From the NCBI RefSeq assembly GCF_014195535.1, contig NZ_JACIBY010000005.1:59807-123806 (forward strand): a DNA stretch of 64,000 bases, in the 5' to 3' direction. Position numbers and translations under genes: made by a program. This document shows positions 8,321 through 15,964 of this stretch, piece after piece. The notes beneath the pieces are model-generated. The model saw only the letters and a list, made by a program, of their open reading frames with translations. It searched no databases and was not told the DNA's origin. The first letter of the stretch is position 1, and each line of letters begins with the position of its first letter. Source of the stretch: Runella defluvii (GTDB lineage Bacteria > Bacteroidota > Bacteroidia > Cytophagales > Spirosomataceae).

Positions 8321-8379
8321 ACCACCGCTTCGGCGGCGGTCGGATAGCCCGTAGCTGCTCATAGGCTATGGGCTATTCC
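8321..8379 (+). promoter_or_regulatory. Tandem hairpins between rpsB and tsf
   Basis: The first stem, ACCACCGC (8321-8328) with GCGGCGGT (8333-8340), closes on a very stable C(TTCG)G loop with one mismatch. The second pairs GGATAGCCCGTAGC (8342-8355) with GCTATGGGCTATTCC (8365-8379), with one bulge and one G-U pair. No long T-run follows, so these could be a processing or attenuation structure rather than a plain terminator. Confidence 0.5.
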
Positions 8380-8509
8380 GTTTAACGATTTCATAAAGTA
8401 AGAGGTGAAACAAATACAAAACCGATTGCGTAGTTTTACCAAGTCACTTATTTTATTGGAAGTCAGTACTTATTAATCATTAAATTACTAAAATTAACTT
8501 TTATAAAAA

Positions 8510-9349
8510 ATGGCAATTACCGCAGCAGATGTAAACAAGCTCCGCCAAATGACTGGCGCTGGTATGATGGATTGCAAAAAAGCCCTTACCGAAGCAGATG
8601 GTGATTTTGAGCAAGCGGTTGACATCCTTCGTAAACAAGGTCAAAAAGTAGCAGCCAAACGCGCTGACAACGTTGTATCTGAAGGCGTAGTATTGGTTCA
8701 TGTAAGCCCTGATGGCAAAAACGGCAAAATCGTTGCATTGGCTTGCGAAACTGAACCTGTATCAAAAGTAGAAAGTTTCCAAAATTTGGCCATGAATATC
8801 ATGAGCCAAGCAGTAGCTACTAACGCTGCTGACAAAGAAACACTTTTGGCAACTCCTCAAGCCGACGGCCAAACACTTCAGGAGCTTATCACAGAATTGA
8901 TTGGTAAAATCGGTGAGAAACTTGAAGTTATAGGTTACGAAAACGTAACAGCCGACGCGATCAGCTCATACATTCACTCAAACAACAAGCGTGGTGTATT
9001 GGTGGCATTTGATGGCGTAACTGAAGGAACGGATCTTTCAGAAGTAGGCCGTGACATTGCGATGCAAATCGCAGCCATGAAGCCAATCGCAGTAGATAAA
9101 GGCGATGTGGATGCAGCTGTCATCGAGCGCGAAATCGAAATTGGTAAAGAACTAGCCCGCAACGAAGGCAAAGCAGAAGCAATGCTTGAGAAAATCGCCT
9201 TGGGTCGTTTGAACAAATTCTACAAAGAGAATACTTTGTTGAACCAAGAATTTATCAAAGATGGTTCTTTGACAATTTCTCAATTATTAGACAAAACTCA
9301 AAAAGGTCTTACAATTAAGGCATTCAAGCACATCGCTATCGGCGCCTAG
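8510..9349 (+). CDS. tsf: Elongation factor Ts
   Basis: A 279-residue guanine-nucleotide exchange factor for EF-Tu. The N-terminal UBA-like domain carries VNKLRQMTGAGMMDCKKALT. The core includes DNVVSEGVVLVHVS and IALACETEPVSK. Length is normal. It follows rpsB and ends just before a strong terminator. Confidence 0.97.
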   Translation: MAITAADVNKLRQMTGAGMMDCKKALTEADGDFEQAVDILRKQGQKVAAKRADNVVSEGVVLVHVSPDGKNGKIVALACETEPVSKVESFQNLAMNIMSQAVATNAADKETLLATPQADGQTLQELITELIGKIGEKLEVIGYENVTADAISSYIHSNNKRGVLVAFDGVTEGTDLSEVGRDIAMQIAAMKPIAVDKGDVDAAVIEREIEIGKELARNEGKAEAMLEKIALGRLNKFYKENTLLNQEFIKDGSLTISQLLDKTQKGLTIKAFKHIAIGA

Positions 9350-9371
9350 TTTATTCCTTTTAGATATAATA

Positions 9372-9406
9372 AATACCCTCAGAAAATTATCTCTGAGGGT
9401 ATTTTT
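9372..9406 (+). terminator. Rho-independent terminator of tsf
   Basis: A perfect 12-base stem (AATACCCTCAGA, 9372-9383, with TCTGAGGGTATT, 9392-9403) has an 8-base loop and a T-run through 9406. Confidence 0.9.
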
Positions 9407-9544
9407 ATTATATAAATAAACGTATTTAGCTTATTAAATAGCCATAACGAGCAAAATTAAATGCCTCATTGTGTGCAGTGTTAGAAGATTTTCTGTATTT
9501 TACTTCAATTTTTCTTGTTACTCTAAACCTATCTTACCGTCCTA

Positions 9545-10165
9545 ATGAGCGTACACTCAATTGGAATGAATCACTATACCGACGAGCAGTTGGTGCGCAT
9601 GTATGTTGACACGCAACGCAACACTTTTTTTGAAGCACTTTATGAGCGATACGCTGATAAGGTGTATAGGAAGTGTCTGTCTTTTGTGAAAGACCAGGCA
9701 AAAGCGGAGGACTTTACCCACGATATTTTTCTAAAATTAATCGTACGGATTGGCACGTTCAAAGAGTCTTCAAAATTCTCTACTTGGTTATTTTCTATTA
9801 CCTACAACTATTGCATGGATCAGTTGAGGTTAACCAAGAAAATGGCCGAAGATGAATTGACCGAAACAATTGATGTAGCCGAAGATGGAGATGATATTGA
9901 AGAAATAGAAATGGATGCTAAACGGCTTCGTCAGGCTTTGGATGGGATTTCGCACGAAGAGCGAACAATTCTACTCATGAAGTATCAAGACGACTTTAGT
10001 ATCAAAGACATCGCTGATACCTTTGGGTTAACTGAGAGTGCCGTTAAAATGCGACTAAAGCGCACCAAAGAAAAGCTCAAGAAACGCTACCTCGAAGGCG
10101 CGATGTTCACAATGCTGATTATAACCAAATTAACAATCTTAGTGAAGTGGTGGCTGAAACACTAA
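9545..10165 (+). CDS. ECF-type RNA polymerase sigma factor with a hydrophobic C-terminal tail
   Basis: A 206-residue sigma-70-family protein. Region 2 spans ~25-90 (YERYADKVYRKCLSFVKDQ, AEDFTHDIFLKL, FSTWLFSITYN). Region 4 spans ~135-185 (HEERTILLMKYQDDFSIKDI then a helix-turn-helix TFGLTESAVKMRLKRTKEKL). An acidic linker (~110-125) separates them. Unusually, it ends in MFTMLIITKLTILVKWWLKH, long enough to touch or span the membrane. A small gene and an MscS-like channel follow closely on the same strand. That spacing, and mscL downstream, hint at control of envelope or osmotic functions, which is inference. Confidence 0.9.
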   Translation: MSVHSIGMNHYTDEQLVRMYVDTQRNTFFEALYERYADKVYRKCLSFVKDQAKAEDFTHDIFLKLIVRIGTFKESSKFSTWLFSITYNYCMDQLRLTKKMAEDELTETIDVAEDGDDIEEIEMDAKRLRQALDGISHEERTILLMKYQDDFSIKDIADTFGLTESAVKMRLKRTKEKLKKRYLEGAMFTMLIITKLTILVKWWLKH

Positions 10166-10189
10166 CACTGGGAATACTAAAATCGCAAA

Positions 10190-10393
10190 ATGAATAATCC
10201 TTTTTTCGACATCGACCCCGACGATAAGGTACCCGAGTCGCTAAAAAAAGCAATCGTATCAGAAATTGACACGATTCGAAACACCATGGAGCTGGTAACG
10301 CTCTATGTGGGGCACTTTTTTAGTGCCGCTGGTGCCATGGCAAGCAATGAGCTAAATAAAGCTGTACCTAATCAAGACAAAACCTCTAGCTAG
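10190..10393 (+). CDS. Small hypothetical protein between sigma factor and channel
   Basis: A 67-residue protein, acidic at the N-terminus (FFDIDPDDKVPES) with a central amphipathic/hydrophobic helix (NTMELVTLYVGHFFSAAGAM). It starts 24 bases after the sigma gene stop and ends one base before the next start codon, so it is very likely co-translated. No family is recognised. Its position is where small anti-sigma or adaptor proteins often sit, but no known anti-sigma motif is visible. Confidence 0.6.
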   Translation: MNNPFFDIDPDDKVPESLKKAIVSEIDTIRNTMELVTLYVGHFFSAAGAMASNELNKAVPNQDKTSS

Positions 10394-10394
10394 A

Positions 10395-11225
10395 ATGAAA
10401 CAATTACCCAACCTCACCGAAATACTCATTAGTACGCTTACCAAACTAATCAATCAATTTGTAGAGTTTGTCCCCCGATTTATTTTCGCTGCTTTTATTT
10501 TGTTGATTGGTTATGCCGTCGCCAAAGGGTTAGCTGTGATTACAAGTAAAGTATTATCACGCGTAGGTTTTGATAAAATTGGCGATAAACTAAACGAAGT
10601 CAGCATTGTAAAACAACTGCAAACCGAAATTAAACTAAGTCATATCGTATCTAAAGTATTGTACTACTTTATCATGCTTGGTTTTGTAACGGATGCCACG
10701 CGCACACTGGGAGTCGGTGCTATTACGAGTTTGGTAGAAAAACTTGTCAATTTTGTACCTCAACTCATTGTAGCGGCCATCATGCTTCAAATCGGCGTGC
10801 TAGTGTCAGAAGCCATTAAAAATGCCGTGGTATCCATTTGTAAGTCCTTTAATGTGCCTTCGGCCAAACTAATTGGCTCGATTGTTTTCTCCTTCTTCCT
10901 AGTGATTACCATCATCAGCGCCCTTGGCCAAGCAGGCGTGAATACCGAATTGTTAGAGTCGAGTTTTAATCTTTTGATGGGTGGTATTGTTTTGGCCTTT
11001 GCCGTTGGATACGGCTTTGCCTCAAAAGACATTTTAGCCAACCTACTTTCCTCATTTTACAACAAAAACAAATACCAAGAAGGCCAGATTATTCAAATAG
11101 ACGATGTCAAAGGAAAAATCATTGCCCTTGATACCACCTCTATTACCCTCGAAACGGGCGAGTCAAAAACCGTCTTCCCACTTCAAGCATTGCAATCTAA
11201 AAAAGTAGAGATTTTTGATAAATAG
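10395..11225 (+). CDS. Mechanosensitive ion channel of the MscS type
   Basis: A 276-residue inner-membrane protein. Hydrophobic helices lie at ~26-48, ~88-105, ~125-145, ~160-182 and ~200-222. The last, with GGIVLAFAVGYGFASKDILA, is the Gly/Ala-rich pore helix. A short beta domain follows (QEGQIIQIDDVKGKIIALDT and LETGESKTVFP), the start of the MscS cytoplasmic vestibule. The earlier helices resemble the conserved TM-helix repeat of small MscS relatives. It would open under membrane tension to release solutes. It is the last gene of the sigma-factor transcription unit or lies within it. Confidence 0.85.
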   Translation: MKQLPNLTEILISTLTKLINQFVEFVPRFIFAAFILLIGYAVAKGLAVITSKVLSRVGFDKIGDKLNEVSIVKQLQTEIKLSHIVSKVLYYFIMLGFVTDATRTLGVGAITSLVEKLVNFVPQLIVAAIMLQIGVLVSEAIKNAVVSICKSFNVPSAKLIGSIVFSFFLVITIISALGQAGVNTELLESSFNLLMGGIVLAFAVGYGFASKDILANLLSSFYNKNKYQEGQIIQIDDVKGKIIALDTTSITLETGESKTVFPLQALQSKKVEIFDK

Positions 11226-11258
11226 ACCAAATAGCGCTGAAAACAAATCAGTTTTACC

Positions 11259-12149
11259 ATGAAAAAAGTTAGTAGATTAGTTGTAATGATGGCCCTTACA
11301 GCAATTGGTGCTTGGGCACAAGAAGCAGTAAAAGACACCAGTTACTGGAAGAAAAAATCACAATTTGGCGTCAATTTGAGCCAAGGTACATTTAGTAATA
11401 GCTGGCAAGGTGGAGGTATCAACAACATTGCCCTAGGAATCTATCTTAACTCTAAAGGCGAATATACCAAAGGTCCAAAAAACTGGGTGAATGATTTTCA
11501 GTTCCAACTGGGAGCCATCCAAAACCGAGGCGATGCTTTTCGAAAAAGTATTGACCGCCTTTTCTTTGATTCAAAGTATGGGTATAAACTCGGAGCCAAT
11601 TCGCAATGGTTGTTTTTTGCCAATGTAAACTTCTTGTCGCAAGTGGCCAATGGTCGTGATTTTACCAACGATAGACGACCGTTTATCTCTGGGTTCTTTA
11701 CGCCAGCCTACATTACGGAAGCCATCGGATTGGAATGGAAACCTAATAAGTTTTTCAACATGCAGTTTGCCCCAGGTGCCATTCGTCAAACCATTTTAGG
11801 CAATAAAGACCTGTATCTGGATATTGACCGTTTAAGTCCAGAATATAAGTTTGCCAACTACGGTGTGGAGCGTGGAAAAGCCATTCGGAACGAAGTAGCA
11901 ATCATGCAATTGGTGATGAACTATAACAAAGATTTGGTAAAAGATGTCAACCTAAAGTGGCGTTATCAAGCCTTTGCAAGCGCGAAAGACTTTGCCGCGA
12001 TTGATAACCGCTTAGATGCACAGTTGACCGCTAAATTTGCCAAGTACTTCAATGTCAATATTGGCTTGATTGCCATTTACGACCAAGACCAAATTGCCAA
12101 AATGCAGTTGGCACAATCAATCAACTTTGGCTTTTTGTACAGCTGGTAA
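11259..12149 (+). CDS. DUF3078 outer-membrane protein
   Basis: A 296-residue exported protein with a signal peptide ending at ...TAIGAWAQ (~21). It begins its mature part with WKKKSQFGVNLSQGTFSNSW and shows alternating aromatic strands with Gly/Asn turns and a C-terminal aromatic residue (FLYSW), as expected for a small beta barrel. This matches DUF3078 proteins of Bacteroidota; the molecular role is unknown. It starts 33 bases after the channel gene, so it may belong to the same unit. Confidence 0.75.
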   Translation: MKKVSRLVVMMALTAIGAWAQEAVKDTSYWKKKSQFGVNLSQGTFSNSWQGGGINNIALGIYLNSKGEYTKGPKNWVNDFQFQLGAIQNRGDAFRKSIDRLFFDSKYGYKLGANSQWLFFANVNFLSQVANGRDFTNDRRPFISGFFTPAYITEAIGLEWKPNKFFNMQFAPGAIRQTILGNKDLYLDIDRLSPEYKFANYGVERGKAIRNEVAIMQLVMNYNKDLVKDVNLKWRYQAFASAKDFAAIDNRLDAQLTAKFAKYFNVNIGLIAIYDQDQIAKMQLAQSINFGFLYSW

Positions 12150-12207
12150 TTGGGCACTTTAAAATGATTTTGTAAATTAGCCAAACAACCCTAAACAACT
12201 ACTAACT

Positions 12208-12546
12208 ATGCTTCAAGAATTCAAAAAGTTTATTGCCCAAGGAAATGTCCTAGATCTAGCCGTCGGGGTATTGGTAGGTGCTGCTTTCGGAAAAGTAGTA
12301 ACTGCTTTTATGGATGACATCATCAATCCTGTCGTAGGACTAGCTGTAGGCGGTGTTGATTTGTCGGCGCTCAAAGTAGTATTAAAAGCCGCAGATCCTG
12401 CTACACAAACCGCAGAAGTGGCAATACGCTACGGTAGCTTTATCAATGTAGGTATTCAATTTTTGATTACAATGTGGGTAATCTTCCTCATTGTGAAGGC
12501 TGCCAACAAAGCCAAACTTTCAAACTCTCTAGCTCCCAAAGAATAA
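12208..12546 (+). CDS. mscL: Large-conductance mechanosensitive channel
   Basis: A 112-residue protein. NVLDLAVGVLVGAAFGKVVT is the pore-lining first helix, followed by DDIINPVVGLAVGG. The second helix is INVGIQFLITMWVIFLIVKA. It is shorter than the ~136-residue E. coli protein, with a reduced periplasmic loop and cytoplasmic helix. It forms the emergency valve for hypo-osmotic shock. It lies downstream of the MscS-like gene but 58 bases after the DUF3078 gene and may have its own promoter. Confidence 0.93.
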   Translation: MLQEFKKFIAQGNVLDLAVGVLVGAAFGKVVTAFMDDIINPVVGLAVGGVDLSALKVVLKAADPATQTAEVAIRYGSFINVGIQFLITMWVIFLIVKAANKAKLSNSLAPKE

Positions 12547-12569
12547 GTAGCTTTTGCCATTTACCCTAG

Positions 12570-12602
12570 CCCTGCTTACATGCCGTAAACAGGGTTTTTT
12601 TT
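12570..12602 (+). terminator. Terminator of mscL
   Basis: CCCTGCTTAC (12570-12579) pairs with GTAAACAGGG (12585-12594) with one mismatch over a 5-base loop, followed by eight T. Confidence 0.8.
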
Positions 12603-12605
12603 ATA

Positions 12606-12719
12606 TACGTATTTCTACGTGTTTTATCAAGTGGTAGTACGGCATTCTTAAGCCATACCTTACAATAAGATACTGAATTACAGTGACTTACAAAGCAATG
12701 CGTATTTATACGTGTTTTA
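12606..12719 (+). repeat. Two 21-base direct repeats upstream of the LytTR gene
   Basis: The words at 12606-12626 and 12699-12719 agree at 19 of 21 positions. Both contain a CGTATTT core followed by TACGTGTTTTA. Their starts are 93 bases apart, and the second copy ends 19 bases before the -7 box at 12739, where a -33 element would sit. This placement suggests operator sites, possibly for the LytTR protein itself. Confidence 0.55.
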
Positions 12720-12738
12720 CTCCCCTCTTTTTTTGTAG

Positions 12739-12746
12739 TATGTTTG
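12739..12746 (+). promoter_or_regulatory. -7 box of the LytTR gene
   Basis: TATGTTTG is an exact TAnnTTTG match 56 bases before ATG 12803. Confidence 0.55.
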
Positions 12747-12802
12747 TTGTGTCAAATTAGAACGCAAACCCCTATCCCTCACACGCTAAAACTGACATAC
12801 TC

Positions 12803-13183
12803 ATGAACACACAACCTCTACTTACTAGCTTCCCTACTTCTTCGGGGACACATTCAAACAATAGCATTATTATTCCGAATGGTACGCGTCAAATAGTAAT
12901 TCCTATGAGTCAGTTGGTGTGCATGGAAGGCTCAGGAAACTATGCCTATATTTATACAAGTGACGGAAGACGGTATTTGGTGTCTAAAACACTGAAGAGT
13001 TATGCAGATATTTTGGACAAGACTGTGTTTTTGCGTGTTCACAAATCTTGGATTATCAACTTGGCGTTTTTGCAAGATTACTGTGAGGATGACCGATCAT
13101 TACGGTTGCAAGGGGGGAGAGAGATTGCTATATCACGCCGTCGGATTCGCGAAGTGTGCCCCGTATTGAGGCGTGCTGCTTAA
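12803..13183 (+). CDS. Stand-alone LytTR DNA-binding regulator
   Basis: A 126-residue protein consisting of a short Ser/Thr-rich leader and one LytTR domain (~25-122): ISMSQLV-like strand, LVCMEGSGNYAYIYTSDGRR, LVSKTLKSYADIL, FLRVHKSWIINLAFL, then the terminal ISRRRIREV. It has no receiver domain, so any input signal must come from the leader, a partner protein or its own level. LytTR proteins bind direct repeats; a 21-base pair of repeats lies in its promoter region. Confidence 0.88.
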   Translation: MNTQPLLTSFPTSSGTHSNNSIIIPNGTRQIVIPMSQLVCMEGSGNYAYIYTSDGRRYLVSKTLKSYADILDKTVFLRVHKSWIINLAFLQDYCEDDRSLRLQGGREIAISRRRIREVCPVLRRAA

Positions 13184-13242
13184 TCAGAAAACAATTCTAT
13201 CAGAATAAAGATTTTTTTTTAGTGGGTTAATTGATAAAATAT

Positions 13243-13268
13243 CGTCCTGCCGACTCATCGGCAGGACG
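13243..13268. terminator. Bidirectional terminator
   Basis: A perfect 11-base stem (CGTCCTGCCGA/TCGGCAGGACG) with a CTCA loop lies between the convergent LytTR and beta-barrel genes. AT-rich sequence flanks both sides. Confidence 0.8.
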
Positions 13269-13276
13269 AATTCATT

Positions 13277-13936
13277 TTAGAACAGGGTAAAACCCGCTGT
13301 GAGTTGAAAAAGCGACACTTTGCTATTAAACTGCGCGTTGTTTTGTAAATTCAACTGTGAAATATTTGAGAACCCACTTTCATAACGAAAATCGATATTG
13401 AACGAGCGAATGTCTAAGCCAATACCTGCTTGGTAGCCAAAAGTGGCTTGTTCGATGGTCTTGTTGATATTCTGAGAAGAATATACCTTCAAGGCATCTC
13501 CCAATTGACTTCCTTGCGCCACGTTGAGTGATGCCATTGGGCCCGCATTAAAACGCAATGGTCCCAATTTAAAACCCACCAAAACAGGAATATCAATCTG
13601 GCTAAACTTCACATCTACATTGACGGGCGTGCTGCTACCACTTTTAAGGATTTCAAACGTTCCACCTTTTGAGGATAAAAGAATCTCTGGCTGAATGAAT
13701 AATTTTCGGCCAATACGGGCATAAGCTCCGACCACATACCCTGTACGATTGCCTGAGTTATTTTTAAAAAAATCTTGAACAGATGCTCCTGGACGTGTAA
13801 TGCTCAGTCCTTCGGTTTGAAGTTGTGAGAAGTTTGCTCCTCCGCGCACACCGACAAAAACTAATTTGCGATTAAATTGCGCATTGGCTTGTAAAGCAGC
13901 AGATAGAACCAAAAACGCCAAAATTGCCTTTTTCAT
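13277..13936 (-). CDS. Outer-membrane beta-barrel protein (PorT-like)
   Basis: A 219-residue exported protein with signal peptide MKKAILAFLVLSAALQANAQ. After it come VGVRGGANFSQLQ (the typical first strand of PorT-family barrels), YVVGAYARIGRKLFIQPEIL, VKFSQIDIPVLVGFKLGPLR, and a terminal strand ending in Phe (LTAGFTLF). Residue periodicity fits an eight-strand barrel. No enzymatic motif is seen. Confidence 0.8.
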   Translation of the reverse strand: MKKAILAFLVLSAALQANAQFNRKLVFVGVRGGANFSQLQTEGLSITRPGASVQDFFKNNSGNRTGYVVGAYARIGRKLFIQPEILLSSKGGTFEILKSGSSTPVNVDVKFSQIDIPVLVGFKLGPLRFNAGPMASLNVAQGSQLGDALKVYSSQNINKTIEQATFGYQAGIGLDIRSFNIDFRYESGFSNISQLNLQNNAQFNSKVSLFQLTAGFTLF

Positions 13937-14306
13937 GGTTTGTTATAGAGAGTTATTGTGTAAAAATAATAACAATGATGACGGATTAACGCCCACAGTA
14001 TCGTCGAGATTGTTTGCAGAATTTTCTAAATTTGAAAATGATACCAATCTTACTTAAAAAACGCACCTCTTACACCCCCTTAACCACTCATAAAAATCTT
14101 ACAAATAGCACCCAACTACCTCATACATTTGAGCCGTTAAATCAATAAATCAGTCAAAACATTCAAGCAAACTCACTGTTTTACAGCAAATTAATTCGTA
14201 GCTATGCTATTCTTACTTGGTTCTGTTAAAATAGTTTCGGTACTTCGTCTGTTACTTGGCAGCCTAGTTATTACATCAAAAAACAATTAACAATCATTAA
14301 CCAATC
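13937..14306. other. 370-base intergenic region
   Basis: An AT-rich gap between divergent genes with no supported coding frame. TACATTTG at 14124-14131 is an exact -7 match on the plus strand, but it would give a leader of ~175 bases for the gene at 14307. No -7 box was found for the minus-strand gene. No strong hairpin or repeat is evident. Confidence 0.5.
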
Positions 14307-14756
14307 ATGGAACCTCAACAAGAACGCGGATTTTGGTCACAACTCACTACTTTTTCAAAAGTACTCATCTTTTTGGTCGTTGCAGGCGTGTTAGGTGGCT
14401 CGGCTTGGTATATTTTGAAAAACGGAAAGGAAGAAACAGCAGCAACGACGGCGAGTGCTGATACAGTTGCGGTATCAGATGGAGCAAGCACTTCGGTTTC
14501 GACAGATAAAGTGGCTTCGGATAGCAAAGAGCCAGCGAAAGTAGAAGAGAAAGCTCAGCCTAATGTAAGCGACGTGGCCGTTGATGAGGCTCCTGCGGCG
14601 GCAAAAGCGGCCGAACCTGCCAAAAAGGTGACGACTACGGCACCTAAAAAGGCAAAAGCAACGACCAAGAAATCGGTGACGAAAAAAGAGTCGGCAGAAC
14701 CAACAAAACCTAAAAAGAAGTCGAAAAACAACGAAGATGTTGAAGTAGATATCTAG
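14307..14756 (+). CDS. Single-pass membrane protein with Ala/Lys-rich tail
   Basis: A 149-residue protein. A short cytoplasmic start (MEPQQERGFWSQLTTFSK) is followed by one hydrophobic helix (~18-42, VLIFLVVAGVLGGSAWYIL). The rest is a low-complexity Ala/Thr/Ser then Lys/Pro tail ending in an acidic VEVDI. The tail resembles disordered histone-H1-like linkers and could bind peptidoglycan, polyanions or partner proteins. No family is recognised. It is first in the cluster with the actin-fold and PspA-like genes (20-base and 37-base gaps), so it probably belongs to the same complex. Confidence 0.65.
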   Translation: MEPQQERGFWSQLTTFSKVLIFLVVAGVLGGSAWYILKNGKEETAATTASADTVAVSDGASTSVSTDKVASDSKEPAKVEEKAQPNVSDVAVDEAPAAAKAAEPAKKVTTTAPKKAKATTKKSVTKKESAEPTKPKKKSKNNEDVEVDI

Positions 14757-14775
14757 GGTTAAAATTTCTCTAAAC

Positions 14776-15927
14776 ATGAAAAAATACATCAATAAAGGCT
14801 TGCTCATGCTTCTTGTTTTTTGCATGGTAGTCTTACAAACAATAGCACAAACGCCCAAATACGCGGGTTACCGCGGCGGGTTTGACATTGGCTCGCAGGG
14901 AGTAAAGCTGTCGGTGATGGGCTTTTATTTCCAAAACAACAAACTGCGCTATAAACTGGTTTATGACCGCCAAGAAACAGTAGGGCTGGTAAAAGGCATG
15001 GAAACTAACGGGGGAAAACTTCGCCCCGCTGACATTCAAGAAGCGATTGCTTTTGTGCAAGAAATGATGGAAGATGTGAAGTCAGCGTATAAACTCACCA
15101 ACAAAGACTTTATCATTTATGCGTCTTCGGGGGTGAATATTGCTTCTAACATTGGTGATTTAGACGCACTAGCCCAGAAAAACCTTGGTATGCGCGTAAA
15201 CATCAATATGCCTGCCAAAGCGGAAGCCACCTACGGCGCAAGGGCAGGATTGGCCCGCGAAGACTTCGATTCGGCAATTTTGGTCGATGTGGGCGGGGGA
15301 AACACCAAAGGAGGAATTTTGCAGAAATACGTTGGAGCCGATGGCCGCGAACGCTATACCTTCAAATCGTATAACATCGAGTACGGAGCCCGCCGTTTGT
15401 CGGAACGTATTTTGAAACGTACCAACGGATTTGAAGCTTACGTTCAGGATTTGAAAAGTATGGTCGAAGACTCCATTGCGCCGCTGATTCGTTCGTCGCT
15501 CAACGATAACCCTGAGATTCGCTCGGCAACTCGTAACATTGTTTATACCACAGGTGGCGTTTCGTACCAGTTCATCACGTGGTTGGTACCCGAAAAAGTA
15601 CAGGACGAAATCATCGAGTTTAAGTACGACGATTTATTGAAGTTTTACAACATGCTTCGTACACCCGACGGATGGTCGGAGTTTGAAACTCGCAAGTTTG
15701 ATAACGTCAAGGATGCAAAGCTGAAAGAGTTGATGGTACGCGACCTCGACAAAGCCACCAAAAAAGTATATAACCGCGATGCGTGTCTAGCGGGGATTTC
15801 GTTGGTACTACAAGCGATTCGCGAAATCGGTAATCCAGAACGTAAAACCTTCTATTTCACCCGAGATGCGTATTGGATCAACACCACCGTTTATGATACG
15901 TACAAAGGTGATTTTCAAGCTAAATAA
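14776..15927 (+). CDS. Exported actin/Ppx-fold (ASKHA-like) protein
   Basis: A 383-residue protein with a clear signal peptide (~1-25, GLLMLLVFCMVVLQTIAQ). The mature part carries two ASKHA nucleotide-site motifs: GGFDIGSQGVKLSVM (phosphate-1) and ILVDVGGGNTKGGIL (phosphate-2). A connecting helix has ASSGVNIASNIG, and an adenosine-like region follows (IVYTTGGVSYQFI). This is the layout of Ppx/GppA, actin or ParM folds. An exported ASKHA protein is odd, because ATP is scarce outside the cytoplasm. It may bind another ligand, be degenerate, or have an N-terminal anchor rather than a cleaved signal. The reaction is unknown. Confidence 0.7.
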   Translation: MKKYINKGLLMLLVFCMVVLQTIAQTPKYAGYRGGFDIGSQGVKLSVMGFYFQNNKLRYKLVYDRQETVGLVKGMETNGGKLRPADIQEAIAFVQEMMEDVKSAYKLTNKDFIIYASSGVNIASNIGDLDALAQKNLGMRVNINMPAKAEATYGARAGLAREDFDSAILVDVGGGNTKGGILQKYVGADGRERYTFKSYNIEYGARRLSERILKRTNGFEAYVQDLKSMVEDSIAPLIRSSLNDNPEIRSATRNIVYTTGGVSYQFITWLVPEKVQDEIIEFKYDDLLKFYNMLRTPDGWSEFETRKFDNVKDAKLKELMVRDLDKATKKVYNRDACLAGISLVLQAIREIGNPERKTFYFTRDAYWINTTVYDTYKGDFQAK

Positions 15928-15930
15928 ACC

Positions 15931-15938
15931 TATTTTTG
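15931..15938 (+). promoter_or_regulatory. -7 box upstream of the PspA-like gene
   Basis: TATTTTTG (exact match) sits 26 bases before ATG 15965, suggesting an internal promoter in the envelope cluster. No -33 element is clear. Confidence 0.4.
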
Positions 15939-15964
15939 ACAAAGTATAACCAATTCTTTTTCTC

